From Sphingomonadales bacterium Ga0077531 (GTDB taxonomy: Bacteria > Pseudomonadota > Alphaproteobacteria > Sphingomonadales > Sphingomonadaceae): a stretch of DNA of 47,588 bases. The stretch covers positions 1 through 47,588 of the forward strand of contig LNED01000002.1 of NCBI GenBank assembly GCA_001464915.1. Reading direction: 5' to 3'. Made by a program: the position numbers and the translations under genes. The number at the start of each line of letters is the position of its first letter. The first letter of the stretch is position 1. Shown piece by piece: positions 32,571 through 41,713 of this stretch. The notes beneath the pieces are model-generated. The model was not told where the DNA came from. It searched no databases and saw only the letters and a list, made by a program, of their open reading frames with translations.

Positions 32571-33511
32571 CCCCGACGCTTGACCAGCTCCATGAATACC
32601 GCACCGCAACCGACACGCCGCTGTTTTCAGGCCTGCCGGGCGATGTCGCGGTCAGCTTTGAGTTCTTCCCGCCCAAAAGCGAGAAAATGGAAGCGCAGTT
32701 GTGGGACGCGGTGACGCAGCTTGCTCCGTTGGCGCCAAGCTTCGTTTCGGTCACCTACGGCGCGGGCGGATCAACCCGCGAGCGTACCCATGCGACGGTC
32801 GCGCGGATCATTGGCGAAGCGGGCCTGCCGGCCGCCGCGCACCTCACCTGCGTCGCCGCAACGAAGGCTGAAATCCGCGAAGTTGCTGAACATTACTGGG
32901 AGGCGGGCGTGCGCCATATCGTCGCGCTGCGCGGTGATGCGGGCGAACCCGGCGCTCCTTTCACTCCGCACCCCGAAGGCTACGCCAGTGCCGCCGATCT
33001 GGTCGCGGGGCTGAAAGACATCGCCGATTTCGACATCTCGGTCGCTGCCTATCCCGAAACGCACCCCGACGCCGATTGCCCCCAATCCGATATCGACAAT
33101 CTGAAACGCAAATTGGACGCTGGTGCAAGCCGGGCGATTTCGCAGTTCTTCTTCTCGGCCGAGACCTTCTTCCGGTTCCGTGATCAATGCGCAGCTGCCG
33201 GGATCGACGCGCCAATCCTGCCGGGCATCCTTCCGGTCACCAACGTTGCGCAGGCTCGCAAGTTTGCGGGCGCGTGCGGCGCGGCAATCCCTGCATGGAT
33301 GGACGGATTGTTCGAAGGGCTGGATGAGCAACCCGCCGCGCGCCAATTGGTCGCCGCCACAGTCGCTGCCGAATTGTGCCGCAGGCTCTATGCAGGCGGG
33401 GTGCGCGATTTTCACTTCTACACGCTCAACCGGCCCGATCTGGCCTATGCTATCTGCCACCTGCTCGGCAAACGTCCCCAAATTACTGATAGCGTCGGGG
33501 AAGCCGCATGA
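32567..33511 (+). CDS. metF: 5,10-methylenetetrahydrofolate reductase
   Basis: This 314-residue flavoprotein reduces 5,10-methylene-THF to 5-methyl-THF, the methyl donor for MetH. Motifs are VSFEFFPPKSEKM (with the catalytic-region glutamate), FVSVTYGAGGSTRERTH, AHLTCVAATKAEI, IVALRGDAGEPG and SQFFFSAETFFRFRD. The length is typical of bacterial MetF. The start lies in an ATGA overlap with the regulator gene, and its stop overlaps the start of the first metH part by four bases, so all three are translationally coupled. Confidence 0.93.
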   Translation: MTPTLDQLHEYRTATDTPLFSGLPGDVAVSFEFFPPKSEKMEAQLWDAVTQLAPLAPSFVSVTYGAGGSTRERTHATVARIIGEAGLPAAAHLTCVAATKAEIREVAEHYWEAGVRHIVALRGDAGEPGAPFTPHPEGYASAADLVAGLKDIADFDISVAAYPETHPDADCPQSDIDNLKRKLDAGASRAISQFFFSAETFFRFRDQCAAAGIDAPILPGILPVTNVAQARKFAGACGAAIPAWMDGLFEGLDEQPAARQLVAATVAAELCRRLYAGGVRDFHFYTLNRPDLAYAICHLLGKRPQITDSVGEAA

Positions 33512-34554
33512 GCGCCCGCCAGCAACTGATGGATGCCGCTGCCAAGCGCGTGCTGATCTTCGACGGCGCGTTCGGAACGCAGATCCAGAACCGCAAGCTG
33601 ACCGAAGCGGATTACGCAGGCGATCTGGGCCTGCCTGCCGATCAGAAGGGCAATAACGACATCCTCGCGCTCACCCGCCCGGACGTGATTGGCGACATAA
33701 CCCGCGCCTATCTCGATGCGGGATCGGATGTGGTCAGCACCAACACCTTCTCGGCCAACCGCATCAGTCAGGCGGATTACGCGGCGGAAGGCCTGGTTGC
33801 CGATATCAACATTGCCAGCGGTAAGCTCGCCCGCGCGCTGGCGGATGAATATACCGCCAAAGATGGCCGCCCGCGCTTTGTGGCGGGCGCAATCGGGCCG
33901 ACCAACAAGACGCTCTCGCTCAGCCCCGATGTCGAAGACCCGGGCTACCGCGAAATCGACTTCGATGAACTCGTCGCGGTCTACAAGGAACAGGCCGCCG
34001 CGCTGATCGAAGGCGGGGTGGACTTCATCCTGATCGAGACGGTGTTCGACACGCTCAACGCCAAGGCTGGGATTATGGCGGTCAAGCAGCTCGAACGCGA
34101 CTTGGGCCGCGACATTCCGCTGATGATCTCGATGACGCTCACCGACCTGTCGGGCCGCAACCTGTCGGGCCATACGGTCGAAGCGTTCTGGTACGCGGTG
34201 CGCCACGCCAAGCCGCTGACCATTGGCCTCAATTGCAGCTTCGGCGCGGAACAATTGCGTCCGCATGTGAAGGTACTTTCGCAGATCGCCGATACGCTGT
34301 TGATGATTTATCCCAACGCCGGGCTGCCGAACGAACTCGGCGAATATGATGAAGCGCCGGAGACCACCGCCGGACTGGTAGCGGACTGGGCCGATCACGG
34401 GCAGGTCAATATCCTCGGCGGATGCTGCGGATCAACGCCGGCGCATATCGCGGCGATTGCCAAGGCGGTGGCGAAGTCCGAGCCGCGCAAGGTGCCGCAT
34501 CCCGAGCCGGCCATGCGGCTCGCGGGACTTGAGCCGTTTACGGTGGCCGCCTGA
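33508..34554 (+). CDS. metH: Methionine synthase, homocysteine-binding part (split MetH)
   Basis: This 348-residue protein corresponds to the first domain of cobalamin-dependent methionine synthase. It begins with AAKRVLIFDGAFGTQIQNRKL and contains the zinc cysteines in IGLNCSFG and GGCCGSTPAHI. It binds homocysteine through zinc and receives the methyl group from the partner protein. In E. coli this domain is fused to the rest; here the chain ends after the barrel, and the remaining domains are encoded 98 bases downstream. The split form is common in alphaproteobacteria. It is translationally coupled to metF. Confidence 0.9.
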   Translation: MSARQQLMDAAAKRVLIFDGAFGTQIQNRKLTEADYAGDLGLPADQKGNNDILALTRPDVIGDITRAYLDAGSDVVSTNTFSANRISQADYAAEGLVADINIASGKLARALADEYTAKDGRPRFVAGAIGPTNKTLSLSPDVEDPGYREIDFDELVAVYKEQAAALIEGGVDFILIETVFDTLNAKAGIMAVKQLERDLGRDIPLMISMTLTDLSGRNLSGHTVEAFWYAVRHAKPLTIGLNCSFGAEQLRPHVKVLSQIADTLLMIYPNAGLPNELGEYDEAPETTAGLVADWADHGQVNILGGCCGSTPAHIAAIAKAVAKSEPRKVPHPEPAMRLAGLEPFTVAA

Positions 34555-34574
34555 ATCCTTTGCCCAATCCCGTT

Positions 34575-34636
34575 GGTGTCGAGCGAAGTCGAGACACCAG
34601 CGCGGGACATCTCGACTTCGCTCAATGCGAACGAAA
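34575..34636. repeat. REP-like inverted doublet inside the metH locus
   Basis: GAGCGAAGTCGAGA at 34581-34594 pairs exactly with TCTCGACTTCGCTC at 34610-34623 over a 15-base loop, with GGTGTC before and GCGAACGA after. A similar doublet is at 38503-38566. It separates the two metH parts and may modulate readthrough or mRNA stability. Confidence 0.75.
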
Positions 34637-34652
34637 CTGAGAACTTGAGAAT

Positions 34653-37265
34653 ATGACCCAACCCTCCTCCTCACGCTTCATCAATATTGGCGAACGCACC
34701 AACGTCACCGGATCGGCGGCCTTCAAGAAGCTGATCATGGCGGGCGATTATCCGGCGGCGGTCGAAGTCGCGCGCCAGCAGGTCGAAAACGGCGCGCAGG
34801 TGATCGACGTCAACATGGACGAAGGGCTGCTCGATGCGGTTCACGCCATGACCACGTTCCTGAAACTGATTGCTGCCGAGCCGGATATTGCCCGCGTGCC
34901 GGTGATGATCGATTCGTCAAAATTCCACGTGATCGAAGCGGGGCTGAAATGCGTTTCCGGCAAGCCGATCGTCAATTCGATCAGCATGAAAGAAGGCGAA
35001 GCGCAGTTCCTCGAACATGCCCGCATCTGTATGGATTACGGCGCGGCGGTGGTGGTGATGGCCTTCGACGAGGTCGGACAGGCTGACACCAAACAGCGCA
35101 AGATCGAAATCTGCAAGCGCGCCTATGATCTGCTGGTGGCCGAGGGCTTTCCGGCGGAAGATATCATTTTCGATCCCAACATCTTCGCTGTGGCGACGGG
35201 CATCGAAGAACATGATCGCTACGGGCTCGATTTCCTTGAAGCGGTCAAGGAAATCAAGGCGCAGTGCCCCTATGCCAAGACTTCGGGCGGGCTCTCCAAC
35301 CTCTCCTTCAGCTTTCGCGGCAATGAAACTGTGCGCCGCGCGATGCATTCGGTGTTCCTGTATCACGCGATCCCCGCGGGGCTCGACATGGCGATTGTCA
35401 ATGCCGGGCAACTCGACGTCTATGACCAGATCGACCCGGCGCTGCGCGACGCCTGCGAGGATGTGATCCTCGCCCGCCGTTCGGATGCGACCGAACGCCT
35501 GATCGACCTCGCCGAAAGCTACAAGGGCAAGAGCGTCGCCGACGAAAAGGCCGCCGAAGAATGGCGCGGCTGGGCAGTGGAAAAGCGGCTTGAACACGCG
35601 CTGGTCAAGGGGATCGACGCGCATATCGTCGATGATACCGAGATCATGCGCGCCGCCATCGCCGAGGCCGGCGGTCGCCCGATCGAAGTGATCGAAGGCC
35701 CGTTGATGGACGGCATGAACGTCGTCGGCGACCTGTTCGGCAGCGGCAAGATGTTCCTGCCGCAGGTGGTCAAATCCGCGCGTGTGATGAAGAAGGCGGT
35801 CGCCCACCTGATCCCATATATCGAGGCGGAGAAGGACTTGCTCCCCGAGGAGGAACGGAAAGCCAAGGGCAAGATCATCATGGCGACGGTAAAGGGCGAT
35901 GTGCATGACATCGGCAAGAACATCGTCGGCGTCGTTTTGCAGTGCAATGGCTATGACGTGATCGACCTTGGCGTGATGGTGCCGTGGCCGACGATCCTTG
36001 CTTCGGCCAACGACAACAAGGCCGACATGATCGGGCTGTCGGGCCTGATCACGCCGAGCCTCGACGAGATGGTGACGGTGGCCGAGGAAATGCAGCGCGC
36101 GGGCATGACCATGCCGCTGCTGATCGGCGGCGCGACCACCAGCAAGGTGCACACCGCCCTCCGCATCGACCCGGCTTACGAAGGCCCTGTGATCCACGTG
36201 CTTGACGCAAGCCGCGCGGTCGGCGTGGCGTCCAAATTGCTCTCCGACACGCAGCGCAATGATTACGTCGCCGAAGTTGAGGACGAATACATCCAAGTCC
36301 GCGATGCCCGCGCGGGCCGGACGGTGAGCGCTCTGCTCAGCCTCGAAGACGCGCGCGCCAATGCCTTCCCTGCCGACATGGCGGCCAAGCCCGCTGCGCC
36401 CGCGCAGCCGGGGGTGCACGTGTTCCCCGACTGGAGCCTCGAACACCTGCGCGGCCTTATCGACTGGACGCCGTTCTTCCGCGCGTGGGAACTGCACGGC
36501 AATTACCCCGCAATCCTGACCGACGAAGTGGTCGGCGAAACCGCGACGCATTTATTCGCCGATGCCAACGCGATGCTCGACCAGATCATTGCTGAAAAAT
36601 GGCTGACCGCGCGCGGCGTCGCGGGGCTGTGGCCGTGCGGGCGGGACGGGGACGACATTGTGCTCGACAACGGCACGCGGCTGCCGATGCTGCGCCAACA
36701 GGTCAAGAAATCGCGCGACCGCGCCAATATGTGCCTTGCCGATTTCATCGACCCCGATGGCGACTGGATCGGCGGCTTTGCGGTCGGCATCCACGGGATC
36801 GACAGCCACTCGGCGCGGTTTCAAGCGGACAAGGACGATTATTCCGACATCCTGCTGAAAGCGCTGGCCGACCGCTTTGCCGAGGCCTTTGCCGAAGCCC
36901 TGCACCAGCACGTGCGCACCACGCTGTGGGGCTATGCGCCCGGAGAGCAGCTCACCGTTGAGGCGCTGATCAAGGAGCAATATCGCGGTATTCGCCCGGC
37001 GCCAGGCTATCCTGCGTGCCCCGATCACAGCCTCAAGCCGATCTTGTTCGACCTGCTTGATGCGCCCACCAACACCGGCCTGACCCTGACCGAAAGCTTC
37101 GCGATGTGGCCGACGGCGGCAGTTTCGGGCTTTTACTTCGGTCACCCCGAAGCCGCCTATTTCGGCGTCGCCCGCGTAGGCCCCGATCAGGTGGAGGATT
37201 ACGCCCGCCGCCGGGAGGTTGATTTAGCGACGGCGGAACGCTGGCTGCGGCCTAATCTCGATTGA
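34653..37265 (+). CDS. metH: Methionine synthase, folate/cobalamin/activation part (split MetH)
   Basis: This 870-residue protein supplies the rest of MetH. A methyl-THF (pterin)-binding barrel spans about 1-275 ([40 protein letters not shown]). A cobalamin cap follows, then the B12-binding Rossmann domain with the cobalt-ligand motif DVHDIGKN near 415-425 and [13 protein letters not shown]. The AdoMet-binding activation domain ends the chain, with [15 protein letters not shown] near 785. The start [17 protein letters not shown] fits the barrel exactly. It works with the homocysteine part encoded upstream. The REP-like doublet just before it may reduce cotranscription. Confidence 0.92.
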   Translation: MTQPSSSRFINIGERTNVTGSAAFKKLIMAGDYPAAVEVARQQVENGAQVIDVNMDEGLLDAVHAMTTFLKLIAAEPDIARVPVMIDSSKFHVIEAGLKCVSGKPIVNSISMKEGEAQFLEHARICMDYGAAVVVMAFDEVGQADTKQRKIEICKRAYDLLVAEGFPAEDIIFDPNIFAVATGIEEHDRYGLDFLEAVKEIKAQCPYAKTSGGLSNLSFSFRGNETVRRAMHSVFLYHAIPAGLDMAIVNAGQLDVYDQIDPALRDACEDVILARRSDATERLIDLAESYKGKSVADEKAAEEWRGWAVEKRLEHALVKGIDAHIVDDTEIMRAAIAEAGGRPIEVIEGPLMDGMNVVGDLFGSGKMFLPQVVKSARVMKKAVAHLIPYIEAEKDLLPEEERKAKGKIIMATVKGDVHDIGKNIVGVVLQCNGYDVIDLGVMVPWPTILASANDNKADMIGLSGLITPSLDEMVTVAEEMQRAGMTMPLLIGGATTSKVHTALRIDPAYEGPVIHVLDASRAVGVASKLLSDTQRNDYVAEVEDEYIQVRDARAGRTVSALLSLEDARANAFPADMAAKPAAPAQPGVHVFPDWSLEHLRGLIDWTPFFRAWELHGNYPAILTDEVVGETATHLFADANAMLDQIIAEKWLTARGVAGLWPCGRDGDDIVLDNGTRLPMLRQQVKKSRDRANMCLADFIDPDGDWIGGFAVGIHGIDSHSARFQADKDDYSDILLKALADRFAEAFAEALHQHVRTTLWGYAPGEQLTVEALIKEQYRGIRPAPGYPACPDHSLKPILFDLLDAPTNTGLTLTESFAMWPTAAVSGFYFGHPEAAYFGVARVGPDQVEDYARRREVDLATAERWLRPNLD

Positions 37266-37285
37266 TTGCGACGGGTTTGGCGGCG

Positions 37286-38494
37286 ATGATGTTCGGCATG
37301 ATCCGCCGCCTGACCTTCGCGCTGCTGACCTTGATTGCCGCGCCTGCCGCCGCGCAGGATGCCGCCCCGCCGCCTGCCACGGTGGTGGTGGCGTTTGATC
37401 GCGACACCATCACCCCGCTGATCGTCGAGGGGCAGGCGAACAAGGAAACCGGGCGCCCGGTTGAAGCCAATGATCCGGTGCGGATTGCGAGCATTTCCAA
37501 GCTGATCATGGCGCTCACCGCACTGCGGCTGATGGACGAGGGCAAGGTCGATCTCGACCGCGATGTTTCGGACTATCTCGGGTGGCAGCTGCGTTCGCCC
37601 TATCAACCGAGGTCGCCGGTAACGCTCGCGCACCTCTTGTCTCACCGCGCGGGGTTGAGCGACAAGGCGGGCTACATCATCCCGCTCGGCGAAAGCCTTG
37701 AGGCCAAGCTGGCCGACCCGGCGGTGTGGCGCGATGTCGGGCCGCCGGGCGAGGCGGCGTTTGAATACGCCAATCTCGGTGCGCCCATCGTGGCGACGGT
37801 GCTCGAAGCCGCGTCGGGCGAGCGCTATGATCAGCTGGTCGAGCGTCTGGTGTTCGCGCCGCTGGGGGTGAAGGCCTGTCTCAACTGGATCGGCTGCGGT
37901 CCCAATATGCAGGCGCGGGCGGTAACGCTTTACCGCGACAACGGAGAGGTTGCCCGCGATGCGCCGGGCGACCTGCCGCCGAATTGCACGATCCCGGTGG
38001 CGGAGGGCGCCGCGTGCGATCTCGATAATTACGTCCCCGGCACCAATGCTTCGATCTTTTCGCCGCAAGGCGGGGTGCGGATCGGGATGATGGACCTCGC
38101 CAAGATCGGGCAGGCACTGATCGATCTCGAGCGAGGTGGGAAGGATTCCTTCCTCTGGTCGGTGACGGGACTGCGCGCGATGTACGAAATGGCTGCGGGT
38201 CGGACGCAAGAGACGGTGTTCTTCTGCACTTACGGCCTGCATATGCAGATGGTCGAGGATCCGAACCGGCCATGCTCGGATGATCGCTTAATCGGCGACG
38301 CGCGCCCGCGTTGGGGCCATTCGGGGGAGGCCTATGGCCTGCAATCGGGCCTATGGGTGGATCCCAAGGGCGACACCGGCTTCGTCTATTTCACCACGCA
38401 AGTTCCGCCACCGGCGGGAGGTGAGGACACCGGCGGCTTCACCGAGCGCGAGAAGGCCCTCATGGCGCGGGCGTTCGGCAGGGCGAAACCCTAA
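37286..38494 (+). CDS. Secreted serine hydrolase of the beta-lactamase class C family
   Basis: This 402-residue protein has a signal peptide (MIRRLTFALLTLIAAPAAAQ) and the penicillin-binding/class C pattern: SISK (SxxK) at about 69-72, YAN (YxN) near 161-163 and HSG near the C terminus (WGHSGEAYG). It probably hydrolyses an ester or D-peptide in the periplasm; beta-lactamase activity cannot be concluded. The frame is open back to 37262, overlapping the metH stop, but the ATGs at 37286 or 37298 lead directly into the signal peptide. It is the last gene of the methionine run and has no evident metabolic link to it. Confidence 0.78.
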   Translation: MMFGMIRRLTFALLTLIAAPAAAQDAAPPPATVVVAFDRDTITPLIVEGQANKETGRPVEANDPVRIASISKLIMALTALRLMDEGKVDLDRDVSDYLGWQLRSPYQPRSPVTLAHLLSHRAGLSDKAGYIIPLGESLEAKLADPAVWRDVGPPGEAAFEYANLGAPIVATVLEAASGERYDQLVERLVFAPLGVKACLNWIGCGPNMQARAVTLYRDNGEVARDAPGDLPPNCTIPVAEGAACDLDNYVPGTNASIFSPQGGVRIGMMDLAKIGQALIDLERGGKDSFLWSVTGLRAMYEMAAGRTQETVFFCTYGLHMQMVEDPNRPCSDDRLIGDARPRWGHSGEAYGLQSGLWVDPKGDTGFVYFTTQVPPPAGGEDTGGFTEREKALMARAFGRAKP

Positions 38495-38502
38495 GCCCGC
38501 TC

Positions 38503-38566
38503 GTGTCGAGCGTAGTCGAGACGCCCTGCGCCAAGTCACACGCCTCTCGACTTTGCTCGAGGCGAA
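38503..38566. repeat. REP-like inverted doublet between convergent genes
   Basis: GAGCGTAGTCGAGA at 38508-38521 pairs with TCTCGACTTTGCTC at 38545-38558 with two mismatches, and GCGAACGGG follows. It is the second member of the family seen at 34575. It lies between the convergent serine hydrolase and antiporter genes, where it may act as a bidirectional terminator. Confidence 0.7.
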
Positions 38567-38578
38567 CGGGGTGTGGCT

Positions 38579-39778
38579 CTAAGCCTCCGCCTTCACCCGC
38601 TCGCCCAGCTTCGCGATCAACGGCGTCGCCAGCGGCGTTGTCAGCATCGTGCTGCCCACCGCCATCAACAGCAGGGCGGTGAAGGTCGTGGGCGTGATCA
38701 CGCCCTTGTCCAGCAGGATGTTGGCGAAGATGATCATGATCAGCGCCTTGGTCTGGAGCAGCCAGCCGATCAGGCTCGCCTCAGTGCGGCTCCAGCCGAG
38801 CAGCCGCCCGGCGATGTGGACGCCGAGCAATTTGCCCCCCACCGCCGCCGCCAGCAATAGCGCGGCGACAGCAAAAACCGCCAGTCCGCCGCCTTCCCAT
38901 TGGGTGCGCAAGCCCGTCGAGAGGAAGAACACTGGCATCACCGTCAGCAGCACGACATTGCGGAACCGGTCCATCGCCTCGTGGCCAAACCACTTGGCGT
39001 CGAGGACCACGCCCGCCAGAAACGCGCCGACCATGAAGTGCAGGCCCGACCAGTCGCCCGCCAGCCCGCAAACCGCGAGCCAGATCAGGCCCACCGGCCA
39101 GCGGTCAGCTTCCGATAGCCGCGCCATCAGCCAGCGCACCGCCAGCGCTGCCAGCGTGAAGCCGACAAGGAACATCGCCTGCCGCCCGATCCGCTCCCAG
39201 TCGAGCAGGATCAGCGCCAGCACGCCCCAGATCGCGATATCGTCAAGGCTGGCGTAACGCAGAATCCGCTGGCCGATCGCCGCGCGCAAAATCTCGAGCT
39301 TCTCCATCAGGAGCACGAGGATTGGCAGCGCTGTCACCGCGCAGGCCATGCCGATGCCGAGCAGCGCCTGCCAATATTGGCCCTGCGCCCCGCGCCAGCC
39401 GGGGAATTGCAGGATAACTCCTGCGGCGATGGTTCCAGCCAACAGAGGCATTCCCAAAGCCAGCCCAGCGGTCAGGCCCGTCTCGCGCCGGTGTTTCCAA
39501 GCTTGCGAAAGGTCGAGTTCGATCCCGGCGATCCACACGAACAGCATCACCGCCCACCACGCGACACCGTTCAGGGCGATGATCACATCGGGCTTGAACA
39601 CGAAGGCATAGTAATCAGGGAACAAAGCGCCCAGCACCCCGGGGCCCAGCAGGATGCCGCCCACGATCTGCACCACCACCAGCGGCGCCCAATAATCGGT
39701 GCGCAGCACGCGCCACACCAGCCACGGCACGGCAAATATAATGGTCAGCGCAATCAGGTAGATTTCGGTCAGGTTCAT
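38579..39778 (-). CDS. Cation:proton antiporter (CPA2/Kef-like)
   Basis: This 399-residue inner-membrane protein has about 11-13 hydrophobic helices. It carries CPA2-type features: QIVGGILLGPGVLG near the N terminus, WIAGIELDL, a DD motif in RYASLDDIAIWGVLALILL, and GAFLAGVVLD. It should exchange K+ or Na+ for H+; no RCK/TrkA nucleotide-binding domain is attached. The ATG at 39778 is chosen because the family starts with the first membrane helix (MNLTEIYLIALTIIFAVPW); a longer frame upstream overlaps the glycine riboswitch on the other strand. Confidence 0.82.
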   Translation of the reverse strand: MNLTEIYLIALTIIFAVPWLVWRVLRTDYWAPLVVVQIVGGILLGPGVLGALFPDYYAFVFKPDVIIALNGVAWWAVMLFVWIAGIELDLSQAWKHRRETGLTAGLALGMPLLAGTIAAGVILQFPGWRGAQGQYWQALLGIGMACAVTALPILVLLMEKLEILRAAIGQRILRYASLDDIAIWGVLALILLDWERIGRQAMFLVGFTLAALAVRWLMARLSEADRWPVGLIWLAVCGLAGDWSGLHFMVGAFLAGVVLDAKWFGHEAMDRFRNVVLLTVMPVFFLSTGLRTQWEGGGLAVFAVAALLLAAAVGGKLLGVHIAGRLLGWSRTEASLIGWLLQTKALIMIIFANILLDKGVITPTTFTALLLMAVGSTMLTTPLATPLIAKLGERVKAEA

Positions 39779-39921
39779 GGCCGGTGTGACTATCGCGGGA
39801 CACGGTTGCGGGCAAATGCGTTTCGGGCCGGGCAAACCGGCGTTCGCCCGATTGACGCGATGCAGCAATTCGCGCAAGCGCAGTGCTGTCATCTGCATGG
39901 GAAGCGATTCTTGTGCGGGCA

Positions 39922-40131
39922 GACGAGCGGGAGAGCCCGTCGCCCTGTCACAGGGGCACGGCGCCGAAGGAGCAACCGCCCCGGAAACTCTCAGGCCAAC
40001 GGACCGCTCGGCTGCGTGACACTCTGGAAAGCGTCCTTTGTCGCAGGGCAAGGGGCCACCGAAGGGGAGGTGCTGCGCCGCGTTGGCGATTGCACCGAAG
40101 CTCTCAGGTCACCCGACAGAGGGGGCAGTAT
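39922..40131 (+). promoter_or_regulatory. Tandem glycine riboswitch upstream of gcvT
   Basis: Two glycine-aptamer units lie in tandem. The first holds GCGGGAGAGCC, GCCGAAGGAGCAA at 39963-39975, ACTCTCAGGCCAACGGACCG and CACTCTGGAAAG. The second holds CCACCGAAGGGG near 40057, GCACCGAAGCTCTCAGGTCA at 40092-40111 and CAGAGGGGG. These are the conserved core words of the class. Glycine binding would turn on the glycine-cleavage operon, which starts about 55 bases further on. Confidence 0.92.
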
Positions 40132-40186
40132 TGGAGCAGCGCCGCGTGCGCTGCCGGACTGCCGTATTCTGCCGGGGATATTCCGA

Positions 40187-41338
40187 GTGACCGACCACGC
40201 CACTGATCACGATACCGAAGAGCATCTCGAAGACCTGCCGCTCGATGCACTGCCGCTCGATGCGTGGCATCGTGCGCGGGCTGCGCGGATGGTGCCGTTC
40301 GCGGGCTACGACATGCCGATCCAATACGAAGGCATCGTTGCCGAGCATAATTGGACTCGCGAAAATGCCGGCCTGTTTGATGTCTCGCACATGGGCCAGA
40401 TGCTGCTGTCCGGGCCTGATCTCGATGCGGCGGTTGAAGCGGTGCTGCCGATCGACCTTTCGACCCTCAAACTCGGCCAGCAACGCTATTCGCTGCTGCT
40501 CGATGAGGGTGGCGGAGTGCTCGATGATCTGATGGTCTCGCGCTGGCCCGATGCGCTCTATCTGGTGGTCAACGGCGCGACCAAGTGGGACGATATGGGC
40601 ACCCTGCGTGAGGCACTGCCGGACGACATCACGCTCAATTACCTCGATGATCGCGCGCTACTGGCGTTGCAGGGGCCGAAGGCTGCCGATGCGCTGGCCC
40701 GGCATGCGCAAGGCGAATACCCTCTGAGCGCGCTGACCTTCATGCGGTTTGGCCGCTTTGCCATAGCGGGGCATGATGTGACCATCGCGCGAGCAGGCTA
40801 CACCGGAGAGGACGGGTTCGAAATATCGCTCCCGGCCGATGCGGCCGCCGAAATCGCCGATCTGCTGTGTGCCGAACCGGAGGTGAAGCCCATCGGCCTT
40901 GGCGCGCGGGATTCGCTGCGGCTCGAAGCCGGGCTGCCGCTCTACGGCCACGATATGTCGCCCGAAACCAGCCCTATCGAAGCGGGCCTGATCTTCGGCA
41001 TCAACAAGCGCCGCCGCAGTGAAGGTGGCTTCCCCGGCGCAGACCGCATCATCCGCGAGATCAATGAAGGCACGGCGCGCAAGTGGGTCGGGCTCAAGCT
41101 CGATGGCCGCCTGCCGGCCCGCGAAGGGGCCGAGGTTTTTGCCGGGGCGGACAAGATTGGCACGGTGACCAGCGGCGGGTTTTCGCCCACGCTCGGCGCG
41201 CCCATTGCAATGGCATACGTCGCCGCGGCCCATGCCGCGCCCGGCACCGCGCTTGAGGTCGAAGTGCGCGGCAAACGCCTCGCCGCGACCGTCACCCCGA
41301 CACCTTTTGTCCCACACCGCTATTTCAGAGGGAGCTGA
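40187..41338 (+). CDS. gcvT: Glycine cleavage system T protein (aminomethyltransferase)
   Basis: This 383-residue enzyme takes the aminomethyl group from lipoylated GcvH and, with tetrahydrofolate, releases ammonia and makes 5,10-methylene-THF, the substrate of MetF upstream. Motifs are HRARAARMVPFAGYDMPIQYEGIVAEH, GLFDVSHMGQ, GYTGEDGFEI and GLGARDSLRLEAGLPLYGHDM. The frame is open upstream through the riboswitch, so the start rests on the family: a GTG at 40187, ten bases after GGGG, gives a slightly long acidic N terminus (TDHATDHDTEEHLEDLPLDALPLDAW). It is first of five genes in the operon. Confidence 0.9.
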   Translation: MTDHATDHDTEEHLEDLPLDALPLDAWHRARAARMVPFAGYDMPIQYEGIVAEHNWTRENAGLFDVSHMGQMLLSGPDLDAAVEAVLPIDLSTLKLGQQRYSLLLDEGGGVLDDLMVSRWPDALYLVVNGATKWDDMGTLREALPDDITLNYLDDRALLALQGPKAADALARHAQGEYPLSALTFMRFGRFAIAGHDVTIARAGYTGEDGFEISLPADAAAEIADLLCAEPEVKPIGLGARDSLRLEAGLPLYGHDMSPETSPIEAGLIFGINKRRRSEGGFPGADRIIREINEGTARKWVGLKLDGRLPAREGAEVFAGADKIGTVTSGGFSPTLGAPIAMAYVAAAHAAPGTALEVEVRGKRLAATVTPTPFVPHRYFRGS

Positions 41339-41341
41339 ACC

Positions 41342-41713
41342 ATGACCCGTTACTTTACCGATGAACACGAATGGATTGATGTTGAAGACGACATCGCCAC
41401 GGTCGGCATCACCGAATATGCGCAGGGCCAATTGGGCGACATCGTGTTCGTCGAACTGCCCGAAGTCGGCGCGCTGATCGAACAGGGCAAGGATGCCGCC
41501 GTGGTCGAAAGCGTCAAGGCCGCGAGCGATGTCTACGCCCCCATCACCGGCGAAATCACCGAAGTGAACCCGGCGCTGGAAGCAGATCCGGCGCTGGTCA
41601 ATTCCTCGCCCGAGGATGACGGCTGGTTCTTTAAGATGACCATCGCCGACGAAGGCGAGCTAGACGGGCTGATGGACGAAGAAGCCTACAAGGTGTTCGT
41701 CTCCGAGCTATGA
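41342..41713 (+). CDS. gcvH: Glycine cleavage system H protein
   Basis: This 123-residue lipoyl carrier has the lipoylation lysine in [19 protein letters not shown], after [40 protein letters not shown]. It shuttles the aminomethyl group between GcvP and GcvT. AGGGAGCTGAACC stands before the ATG. Its stop overlaps the next gene, a glycosyltransferase-like protein, by four bases. Confidence 0.95.
   Translation: MTRYFTDEHEWIDVEDDIATVGITEYAQGQLGDIVFVELPEVGALIEQGKDAAVVESVKAASDVYAPITGEITEVNPALEADPALVNSSPEDDGWFFKMTIADEGELDGLMDEEAYKVFVSEL

Noticed and set aside
34917..36551. A 544-codon minus-strand frame
   Set aside because: It is antisense to the second metH part, histidine- and arginine-rich, and typical of shadow frames in GC-rich DNA.
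39377..40186. A long N-terminal extension of gcvT
   Set aside because: The extension covers the antisense of the antiporter gene and the glycine riboswitch. The GcvT family begins near 40187.
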